Positions 54,360-64,000 of a stretch of DNA of 64,000 nucleotides are shown in pieces. The notes under the pieces were generated by a model that saw only the letters and a program-made list of their open reading frames with translations, had not been told where the DNA came from and did no database searches. Within the stretch, counting starts at the first letter, position 1. The number at the start of each line of letters is the position of its first letter. A program made the translations under genes and the position numbers. Origin of the DNA: Mytilus californianus (taxonomy: Eukaryota > Mollusca > Bivalvia > Mytilida > Mytilidae); NCBI RefSeq assembly GCF_021869535.1, contig NW_026262734.1, positions 88,913,285-88,977,284 on the forward strand. The letters are read 5' to 3'.

Positions 54360-54680
54360 AAGGTTTGGTACCATTAAAACGTTTGAACCAGCTGCAATTA
54401 TTTGCACCTGTCCTAAGTCAGGAATCTGATGTTCAGTAGTTGTCGTTTGTTGAAGTGGTTCACAAGTGTTTCTCATTTTTTATATAGATTAGACCGTTGG
54501 TTTTCCCGTTTGAATGGTTTTACACTAGTAATTTTTGGGGCCCTTTATAGCTTGCTGTTTGGTGTGAGCGAAGGCTCCGTGTTGAAGACCGTACTTTGAC
54601 CTATATTGGTTTACTTTTATAAATTTTGACTTGGATGAAGAGTTGTCTCATTGGCACTCATACCACATCTTCTTATATCT
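54360..54680 (-). repeat. Interspersed repeat family B, inverted
   Basis: TTTTGGGGCCCTTTATAGCT, GTTGAAGACCGTACTTTGAC and GTCTCATTGGCACTCATACC are the reverse complement of the 28976-29300 copy. Confidence 0.85.
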
Positions 54681-54689
54681 ATTAGTTTT

Positions 54690-57150
54690 CTTTAAAGTTA
54701 TCATTCAGATTCTGTCTGTGGTTAAAGTTTTTATGCCCCCGCCGTAGAGGAGGGGGCATTAAGTTTTACCCTTGTCCATCTTTACCTCCGTCTGTCCGTC
54801 CGTCCGTACATCCCAAAGTTGGTTTCCGTTCTTTAACTTTAGTTTGCCTCAACCATATGTTATGAAACTTATACACAATGCTTATTACCACTAAATACAG
54901 ATTAAGTTTGAATTTTGGTGGCGTCACTTTTACCGTTCTAGAGTTATGCTCCTTTACAAATGGAAAAATTGCTAAATTTTTCGATTCCGTTCTCTAACTT
55001 AAGTTTGCCTCAAACAAATGTTATGAAACTTATGCACAATGCTTATTACCACAATATACAGATCAACTTTGAATTTTGGTGCTGTCACTTTTACTGTTCT
55101 AGAGTTATGCCTTTTACAAATGGAATAATTGTTAAATATTTTGCTTTTTTTTTCTAAATATCAAGTCATTTTTAAAATTGGAGTTATCTTCCTTTGTCCA
55201 TGATTATAGTTGAATCAACTACAATCAATGCTTTATACAATGCAATGTTTAATTTTGCCTTCCACTGATAAATTAAAGCAATTTTTACCCTTCATTTCTA
55301 AAAATATTTTAATGTCTTCTTTGAAAATTGAAGTTATCTTTCTTTGTGCATAATGGTAGTTGAATCAACTACAACCAATGCTTTATACAATGCAATATTC
55401 AATTTTACTTCCTACTGATAAATTAAAGCAATCTTTACCATCCAGTGCTTACAAGCTCTTTGATTAATACCATTCTAGGGTTATGCCCCTTTACAATTGA
55501 AAAAATTGCTGAATTTTTCGTTTCCGTTCTCTAACTTGAGTTTGTCTTAACTAAATGTAATTTCTAAAAATATCAATGTCATTAATCAAGTAATTTTTGA
55601 AATTGGAGTTATCTTCCTTTGTCCATGATTATAGTTGTTGAATCAACTACAATCCATGCTTTATACAATGCAATGTTTAATTTTGCCTTCCACGGATAAA
55701 ACAAAGATCAAGTTGAATTTGGGTAGTGTCACTTTAACCATTATTGAGTTATGCCCCTTTATAAATCGAAAGATTGCAAAATTTGAAGTTTCCATTCTGT
55801 AACTTAAGTTTGCCCCAACCAAACATTATGAAACCTATGCACAATATTCATTACCTCAAAACTAAGATAATGTACAATTTTTTTGTTTCCGTTCTGTAAC
55901 TTTAGTTTGCCTCAACCAAATGTTATGAAACTTATACACAGTGCTTAAATTATTACTACATAATACAGATTAAGTACGAAATTTGGTGGCGTCACTTTAA
56001 CCATTCTTGAGTTATGTTCCTTTATAAACATAAAAATTGCTGGATTTTTCGTTTTCGTTCTCTAACTTTAGTTTGTCTCAACCAAATGTTATAAAACTTA
56101 TACACAACCGTTCTAGAGTTACATTGTATGCATGTTTACAAATAGAAACATTGCTGAATTTTTAGTTTCTGTTCTCTTCTTAAGTTAGCCTCAACCAAAT
56201 GTTATGAGACTTACACACAATGCTTATTACCACAAAACGCAGATCAAGTTCAAATTTGGGTACCGTCACTTTTACCGTTCTTCAGTTATGTCCCTTTATA
56301 ACTATATGATATGCAAGCTGGGGCATCATCTGTGTCCACATGTGGACACAATCCACATTTATTTTTAGACATCAATAATTTTGTCAAACATTCATGGAAT
56401 TTTATGTTTGGACAGAAGCTTGTTTATGACCAAAATACAGTATCCAGAGCAAGATTTGGAAAATATTTATTTTCCTTTTTCCGTATTTTACTGATAAATG
56501 GACTTAGTTTTTTTTACAGTTATCATTCAGTTTAACTCTGAGGTCAAAGTTTTTCTGTCATCAATAACTTTGTCAAACCTTCATGGAATTTTATGAAATT
56601 TGGACAAATTTAAACTTGTTAATAACTAAAATACAGTATCTTGAGCAAAATTTTGAAAATATTTATTTTCATTTTTCCATATTTAAATGATAAATGGACT
56701 TAGTTTTTTTTACAGTTAACAAGTAGATACAGTCTAGGGTTAAAGTTTGTTACACATCAAATACTTTATCAAACCTTCATAGAATTTCATGAAACTTTGG
56801 CAGAAGCTTTTTTATGATTAAGAGATAATGTCTGATGCAAAGTTTTGAAAATATATTTTCATTTTCAGTATTTTTCTGATAGATGGACTTAGGTTTTAAC
56901 AGTTAATATTACAGACAGTCTGGGATTAAATTTTTTTGACAAAAGTTTGTAAACCTTCATGGATTTTATGAACGTTGGACAGAAGCTAACCTTCAAGACC
57001 AAAAAATAGTATCTAAAGAAAAAGTTTGATTTTTTTTTTAAATTCTGTATTTTACTGATTAATGGACTGACTTTTAAAATCAACATTACACTTTTACACT
57101 GACAGAAGCAATCGTAGGAGACACACGGTTCCACGGAACCCCTAACGAAT
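54690..57150 (+). repeat. Interspersed repeat family H, copy 2, split by element G
   Basis: CTGTCTGTGGTTAAAGTTTT stops at about 54732 and H resumes at about 56358 (AGACATCAATAATTTTGTCA). Four units follow to the end at CACGGAACCCCTAACGAATT. The 5' start is missing. Confidence 0.75.
54733..56357 (+). mobile_element. Interspersed element G, copy 4 (full length, nested in H)
   Basis: Begins with the ATGCCCCCGCCGTAGAGGAG hairpin and ends with the TGTGTCCACATGTGGACACA palindrome and CCACATTTATT. About eight internal partial units carry TAGAGTTATGCC and CAACCAAATGTTATGAAAC. Confidence 0.85.
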
Positions 57151-57270
57151 TTTTAACTCATTGGATCGATGCTTTTTTAACTCATTGGATCGATGCTTTT
57201 TTAACTCATTGGATCGATGCTTTTTTAACTCATTGGATCGATGCTTTTTTAACTCATTGGATCGATGCTA
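57150..57270. repeat. 24-bp tandem repeat, 5 copies
   Basis: AACTCATTGGATCGATGC followed by TTTTTT recurs at 57155, 57179, 57203, 57227 and 57251 with essentially no variation. It starts exactly at the end of family H copy 2. Confidence 0.95.
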
Positions 57271-57419
57271 AGCTCAAAAAGAAGAGTACCATTCTTAAAG
57301 ATTACCATGTACTCATCTTTACTGAAAGCTAGTTCAAAATAATAATTAGATTTGGTATAATTGCTAATGAGACGACTATCTGCTATTTTTAAAGTGATGT
57401 GGATGTAAGCAATTATAGG

Positions 57420-58110
57420 TCACTGAACAAGAGGGTGTGAATGGGGATTACAGAATAGAGAATAATGGACAAAAAATATAAAGAAGAGACAAATGGACTA
57501 AAAAATAAAGAATAGAGAATAATAGGCAAAAAGTATAAAGAATAGAGAAGAATGGACTAAAGAATAAAAGAATACAGAAATGAAGGACCCTGGTACAGCA
57601 ATGTGAGCGTAGCAAGACATAGGGATGCTAATCTGGTGGCATTGATGGCATACACAAGATACTTCTCATTTAGAATGCACTATTATGCAGAAGATCTGTG
57701 GTCCGAATTTCTGTATAGTATTTGGCTACTATGCTTGATCTGAAATGGGGGTGGGGGCTAGGATGAAATTTGAAGAAAATAGGCAGGATGTGACACTTTG
57801 CCAACATTGGAATGTAACTCAAGTACTGTCTTTACATAGAAAGTCTGACCGGAACAGACATGTTCAGAATATCAATATCTACCTAATGCCTATCTTGACC
57901 AAAACTGTTGGCGCATTTCCTCAAAGGAGTTATGAGGTTGTGGATGGGGGTTTACAGAATAGAGAATAATGGGCAAAAAATATGAAGAATAGAGAAAAAT
58001 GGACCAAAAAAATAAAGAACAGAGAATAATGGGTTGCTAAAATATAAAGAATAGAGAATAATGGGTTGCTAAAATATAAAGAATAGAGAAAAATTGCCTA
58101 TAAGAATTAA
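57420..58110. repeat. Purine-rich AATAGAGAATAATGG repeats
   Basis: TACAGAATAGAGAATAATGG and AAAATATAAAGAATAGAGAA recur at 57450-57580 and 57950-58110. The inverse (TTATTCTCTATTC, TTCTGTATTCTTTAA) occurs at 59500-59730. A partial G-rich foldback copy lies at 57745-57800. Confidence 0.75.
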
Positions 58111-60779
58111 AGAATACTGACCTCATGAAGGACCTTCATCCAGATCCTCAGTTATCCCTTCCAATAAAGAATATGGTGTTTGTATGCAGCATGCACACGT
58201 GACACGACAATCATCACAAACAATTTCTGCAAGTATGCAGTTTGGTTTGGGTATTTTACTTCATTGAGGAATTTTTTGCTATCATCTTTAAAATTATGAT
58301 CAGATAAGTGAAACTGTACGTGGCAAAAATGATCTGCAGGACAATATCTATTAATAAGACGACATTGTAGGAAGACGGTCAGTCCACTTCTTATAGAGGA
58401 TTTTGCCCTTGGAAGACAAATTTTATTCATTTTTATGTATTTTGTTGGACTACTGTAGATAAAAACTGTAAACAGCAAAAATTATCAGCTTGGTAAGATC
58501 TACAAATGAGACCTGACCGAAATCGTCAGTAGACGCCTTATAGAAGTTACATCCTCTGAAAGACTATTTTACACATTTTGTGTTTTGTTGTTGAACCTAC
58601 AGTGAATTTCTTCTAATAAATTGACATGGTCAAAATTAGCATTCAACTTTATATAGGACATGCCCAGAATCAATCGTATATATTCTTATTTCGTTAATCA
58701 ATTTTATGCAACGACGGCTATCTTCACACTAGACAAAAATACCAGCTGAGCAGCTCCTCAGAGCCACTAGTTATGGATCATTGTTCAACATTAAGACATA
58801 ATAAGTTCAGTAGGTGCAATGTATAAAAGGTCAACTATATATGTTGGTCAACATTGCTAAAATAAATGTAGTGCAAGTAATTGCTAATATTTTGAAATGT
58901 AGACAAGTGTGGACACAGATCAGTGTAGATAGTAATTGTTAAATTTGACAGGGTTATCATCACCGAGTTTATGCATTGGTTGTGACCCCTCCAGATGTTG
59001 TTTGACCTATTTCTTTGTCTTTCACATAGGGTTCTATGTTAAACTATGTTCAACTGTGACGGTCATCTTGTTTGAAATGTATAATAGATAGTGAAAATAA
59101 ACAGCAATACACAATATTCAAATAGGCCAACATAACTGAAACCATAAATTGACTCTTTGGTGAACTGTCTTAATTAGTATATGACATTTTTTCTTCTTTT
59201 AAATATAAAATGAAGAGATGTGGTATGACAGCTGAGACAACTATCCAAAAAATAATCAGATTAAAAGGACACAAATTTTAGGTCAACACAAAGCAGAGGG
59301 AGGTCTCAACAAACAAATTTTGGTACAGATGTTTGGCTGGGGTTTAAAAAAACCATCCTCCATTATATTGATATTTGCTAAAATCCCTACCCATACATAT
59401 ATTTCATAAGATAAATCAACACATTTGTAATATTTCCCAACTATCAAACATACAATCTTTGAAATCTTATTTAGATGTTAGAGGGTATGGATGGGGGCGT
59501 TCTTCATTTCTGTATTCTTTAATTTGTTCGCTCATTATTCTTTATCTTTAAAAATAATGGCTATTCCGTAATTACTTGATAACTGTATTCTGGACAATGT
59601 TCTTTTCTGTAATCAGTATATGTTTACCCAATTCTTTAATTTTTGCAGTTATTCTTTACATTTTAGCACCACATTATTCCCTATTATTTTTTTATTTATT
59701 TTTCGCCCATTATTCTCTATTCCTTAAACTCCATTCACACCCTCATGTTAGCCACATGGGACCATTCACATTTATAAACCATTTACATAAAAATGTTTAC
59801 CCATTGATATATTAAACCTGCATGAAATTGCACCCCATTGATATATTTGACATTCCAAAAGTTACCCATTCAAGCGGCAGGTCTCTGTATACAGGAAGAG
59901 ACCCCCTTCCACTAATGCCATACAGCCTTAAAAAAATGAGCAAAATGTATACCAGATATAGTTAGCTATAAACGACCCCAGATAAGAAAAATTGAAACAA
60001 TACATTATTTAATTTAGAGAAAACTAATTACTCGATTGTGCAAATGACCATTTTTATTATTTTTTTTTGCGATTTTGCCTAATATCTGAAAAAAATATTT
60101 AATAGATCATAGATAGATACTGCTGAGATGCAATGTATGGAATTATAGAAAATTAATTTTGATTCAACAATATTTGAAATGTTTAGTTTAATCTGTTTTG
60201 GTGGAGACATGAGTAAGTATATTATTTTTGAAAGAATAAAAAATACGTCGAATGCAACAATGACACTGTGACATAGCAGGATGGATTCAAGTTATCCTTT
60301 CGTGTATTTTCTTCCACATCAAAGCTATCAGCTCTTTTTTAGTCTTTGTGTTCAAGTTTAAATATTGTTAAGACTTTTGTTTTTTACTATTTATGTCTAG
60401 ATTGAATAAAGATATATATTTTGTCTTACAATGAGTACAAATTGAATTCGAAAATCTACACAATGCTAGTTTCAACACGCTTTTATGGGACAGGTGCGAA
60501 AAGATAAAAACAACTAAACTTAGTTAAGCAATTGGTCCAATATTATTAATTGCTTATGTACTTTATTTCCAACCTTTATGTAAGCATATTTACAATCTAT
60601 CCATTGTCATTGTTAAAACATAAATTAAAGGTTTAAAACAATCTTTTTATTTATAGAAATTAGCGGAAATGATGACATGTATAGATGTCTAGACCATTTG
60701 TCATGATCCATTTATCTCACAACTTTTGGAGAGAAATGTTATCGATACGAGAAGGGCGAATCATGGAGCATTAGGGGTG
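58111..60779. other. Non-genic stretch
   Basis: AT-rich, with a decayed D-like tail (GAGCAGCTCCTCAGAGCCACTAG at about 58748) and a decayed family B/C fragment at 59205-59340. No exon is supported. Confidence 0.45.
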
Positions 60780-60879
60780 CTACACTATAAAAATAGAAAA
60801 CAATTTGCCAAAAAATAAAAGAATAGAGAAAAATGCCTTAACCATTTGAGAAGAGAGACGCCCAATCCAGACCCTCATA

Positions 60880-61480
60880 CCATAAAACATACAAGTGTCA
60901 TAGTAACACTGAAACATTTCATGATAAAACATACAAGTGTCATAGTAACACTGAAACATTTCATGATAAAACATACAAGTGCCATAGTAACACTGAAACA
61001 TTTCATGATAAAACATACAAATGCCATAGTAACACTGAAACATTTCATAGTAAAACATACAAGTGCCATAGTAACACTGAAACATTTCATGATAAAACAT
61101 GCAAGTGCCATAGTAGCACTGAAACATTTCATGATAAAACATGCAAGTGCCATAGTAACACTGAAACATTTCATGATAAAACATACAAGTGCCATAGTAA
61201 CACTGAAACATTTCATGATAAAACATACAAGTGCCATAGTAACACTGAAACATTTCATGATAAAACATACAAGTGCCATAGTAGCACTGAAACATTTCAT
61301 GATAAAACATACAAGTGCCATAGTAACACTGAAACATTTCATGATAAAACATACAAGTGTCATAGTAACACTGAAACATTTCATGATAAAACATACAAGT
61401 GTCATAGTAACACTGAAACATTTCATGATAAAACATACAAGTGTCATAGTAACACTGAAACATTTCACGATCAAACAAGT
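60880..61480. repeat. 42-bp minisatellite, about 14 copies
   Basis: The unit is AAAACATACAAGTGTCATAG then TAACACTGAAACATTTCATGAT, with few variants (GTGTC/GTGCC, GTAAC/GTAGC). Because 42 is a multiple of three, open frames of 202 to 232 codons run on both strands (for example TCMFYHEMFQCYY repeats on the minus strand). I treat them as by-products: no splice or promoter signs and no known domain. Confidence 0.95.
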
Positions 61481-62105
61481 CACAATGTCGGCTGTGAAAG
61501 TAATTCTTTTAAATTATCTCTTATAAGATAATAACCATTTATTTGAGGAAAACCTCCAAATCAAACTTGTTATCAATTTTCCTGAAAAAAAATACCCATT
61601 TTGTATGCTATTTCACTGTACAGATATTTAACTGCTGACATGTCAAATGCAATGTGATGAGCATTGTGGATTTAATGATACGAGAAGATACCATATGTTT
61701 TAAAGAATTAAAACAGATCCACTTCATTAGGCAATATCAAAGACTAAAAAAAAAACTTTATTGGATTTAGTACGTTAATTCGAATTATTAAAAAAATAAG
61801 TTAAGAATCCTGATAAGACAAAATTTGCAATCGAAACAAAAACCATTTAGGACGCTCTAGTGTTGGCCATTTTTTGATAGTTTGGTCGAAGAAATTAAAT
61901 AAAATTGATAAAACTGGGTTAACAAAACAAAAGTTAATGTGTGAAATACAACATTGTCGTCCTATGCATGCGTGCGATCTTATATTAGTATAGTTAGACA
62001 AGCAACAGGGAAACAACAGGCAAACAAAAGTCGAACAATTATTATATTTATAAACACAATGAGTGTATTTCATTCCTAACATTGATGTTTTTGTTCTTTT
62101 TTCAG

Positions 62106-62186
62106 GCGAAAGGAGTTATTGAAGACAGCCAAACTGTGCCTGGTTATATATGGAAGATTGCGAAAGTTTATGTCGTGATGATAGTG
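62106..62186 (+). CDS. Possible isolated internal exon
   Basis: A strong acceptor (GTTCTTTTTTCAG) and donor (GTAAAT) bracket 81 bp, exactly 27 codons open in phase 0 (AKGVIEDSQTVPGYIWKIAK, VYVVMIV). A second frame (RKELLKTAKLCLVIYGRLRK, FMS, stop) is also open almost throughout. I recognise no family and no partner exons, and repeat family B begins right after the donor. Confidence 0.22.
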
Positions 62187-62192
62187 GTAAAT

Positions 62193-62480
62193 GGATATAG
62201 AAAGATGTGGTATGAGTGCCAAAATGAGACAACTCTCCATCCAAGTAACAACCCATAAAAGTAAACCATTATAGGTCAAGGTACGGCCTTCAACACGGAG
62301 CATTGGCTCACACCGAACAGCAAGCTACAAAGGGCCCCAAAAATTATTAGTGCAAAACCATTCAAACAGGAAAACCAACGGTCTAATCTATATAAAAGCG
62401 AGAAACGAGAAACACTATGAACTACATAAACAGACGACAACTACTGTACATCAGATTCCTGACTAAGGACAGTTGCAGAC
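62193..62480 (+). repeat. Interspersed repeat family B
   Basis: GATGTGGTATGAGTGCCAAA, CAACTCTCCATCCAAG, TACGGCCTTCAACACGGAGC, GGGCCCCAAAAATTATTAGT and the end CAGATTCCTGACTAAGGACA. Confidence 0.85.
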
Positions 62481-62507
62481 ATTTGCAGCGGGATGATTAA
62501 CCATATG

Positions 62508-63200
62508 AAAATAAGGAGATGAGGTATGATTGCCAATGAGACAACTATCCACCAAAGTTCAGATAAAGTGGATGTAAGCAATTATAGGCAACCGTACGGC
62601 CTTCAACAATGAGAAAAACCCATACCGTATAGTCGGCTATAAAAGGCCCCACAATGAAAAATATGAAACAATTCAATTGAGAAAACTAACGGCCTAATTT
62701 GTAACAAAACAAATATGACAGACATGAACCAACGACAACCACTGAACTACAGGCTCCTGACTTGGGACAGGCATATAAAGAATGTGGCGGGGTTAAACAT
62801 GTTTTTGAGCGCTCAACCCTCCCCCTAACCCGGGACAGTGGGGTAACAGCACAACATAAGAACAAACTATAAAAATCATTTGAAAAAGGCTTAACTCATC
62901 AGATCGATATAAATTTAGCAGAAAAACATTAAATATAAACACAGACTGGACGTGGCAGGGTATTTATCCATCCCTCATCATCCATAACATCAAAAAGGAC
63001 ACTAAGAACAGATCTGAGAGTACTCGCAGTTACTGACAGCTAGTTCAAAGCCAATACTAACTGATAAAAAAAATCATGTATCTAAGACTAAAAAATCAAT
63101 CAGTACACATCCAACATCCAATGGATTTAGTGTAAAGACGTCATTGACAGTCAGAGAAAATCACGACCTTGTGCAATGCCAAAATAAAAGTATCGACAGA
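62508..63200 (+). repeat. Composite interspersed repeat (family C head joined to family A tail)
   Basis: The head GATGAGGTATGATTGCCAAT, CGTACGGCCTTCAACAATGA and GGCTATAAAAGGCCCCACA is also at 51110-51260. The tail GGCTCCTGACTTGGGACAGG, GTGGCGGGGTTAAACATG and CAACCCTCCCCCTAACC matches family A. Past 63200 I see nothing identifiable to the window end. Confidence 0.75.
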
Positions 63201-64000
63201 TTGCAGTACCGTTAAAGTGCATATGTGTATAAAAAAAATTATTTAGTATGATTTTAATTTACTGATAACAAAATCAATATTTGTATCAATAAAAACAAAA
63301 TACAAAGATATAATTACAGTGTTGAATTGGCAACCTTTTAGAATAAGTTTATTTAAAATATAAATTTCCGGGCTCGGTAAACAACATCACCGTAAAATTT
63401 AGGATGTGCTATTCCGTCTGAAATAAGTTTTTTACAGGTATGATGTTTCCCCTCTGGATTTGTATACTCGTTTATTTATCAGTATGGTAAGTGTTATGGT
63501 ACTTCCGACATCACATATGTGGAGCATTATATCATTGACTTCCATTGCACCTGAAATCATGTCAGGAGTTTAGTGGGATTCGTGTTGCTCAGTCTTTAGT
63601 TTTCTATCTTATGTTTTGTAAACTGTTGTTCGTTTTTTACCATGCCGTTGTCAGTTTGGCTTCGACATATGAATATCACTTTGGTATCTGCCGCGTCTCT
63701 TCTACATCATATTAGATAAGTTAATATATATGTGGTGTAACCTAATAAAAAACAAATGTCGCAAACAACACTTAATTTATATCGTATATCGTATACACAT
63801 ATCCAAGGCGATAGGTTTACATTTTGATGTTTGCCTTCAATTACAAAACTTATGTTTTCTCCTAACCATCTCTTAACTTTATCAACAACAAAAGATGATT
63901 TTATTTTAAATAAACAACATATCTTTAATTAATAGACAAAGACAGTAGAATAAGAAATCCTTGTTATTAAAGGAATAGCTCAAATGTATTGCAGATCATG

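Noticed and set aside
60780-61526. Frames of 202-232 codons on both strands
   Set aside because: They are the 42-bp minisatellite read in different frames; no domain, no splice signals and mutually exclusive.

Overview
This window looks like nuclear DNA from a bivalve mollusc, most likely a mussel of the Mytilus type. It is AT-rich. Genes are broken into small exons with GT-AG introns of hundreds to thousands of bases. Introns and flanks are packed with short interspersed, foldback and tandem repeats, several of which I recognise by eye as common in mussel DNA. The species call is inference from repeat types and protein similarity, not from a database search.

Two protein-coding genes can be read exon by exon, and they sit head to head. 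On the + strand (31930-46555) is LENG1, leukocyte receptor cluster member 1: seven coding exons, 291 residues, all splice sites GT-AG and all phases matching. On the - strand (31671 down to 11407) is an eight-exon gene for a 410-residue protein. It has a complete Z-alpha (Z-DNA/Z-RNA binding) winged-helix domain near its C-terminus, a degenerate Z-beta-like winged helix at its N-terminus, and a Ser/Thr/Pro-rich linker holding a weak RHIM-like VQTG motif. No deaminase, dsRNA-binding or kinase domain is present. The two start codons are only 258 bp apart, so the genes probably share a bidirectional promoter with a CCAAT box and a CRE-like half site. The Z-alpha gene is the most interesting item: it resembles a stripped-down invertebrate counterpart of Z-nucleic-acid sensors such as ZBP1, PKZ or ADAR1.

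Layout. 1-5.1 kb: a 175-bp satellite, a possible terminal exon of an unknown gene (969-1321), a 52-bp minisatellite (about 2.81-3.77 kb) and two copies of a 209-bp segment on either side of it. 6.3-8.9 kb: a nest of three elements. 11-32 kb: the Z-alpha gene, whose introns carry tRNA-derived SINEs, a Harbinger-like element inside another repeat, a hAT-like element, a LINE reverse-transcriptase remnant and foldback elements. 31.9-46.7 kb: LENG1, whose introns carry foldback elements with 5-bp target duplications (CAGTCAGGGG ends), a TTAA-flanked foldback element, two copies of a hairpin-ended element and a SINE. 46.7-64 kb: no convincing gene, only interspersed repeats, a 24-bp tandem array and a 42-bp tandem array that is open in several frames.

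Most open reading frames in the window are AT-rich chance frames or repeat-derived and are not listed as genes.
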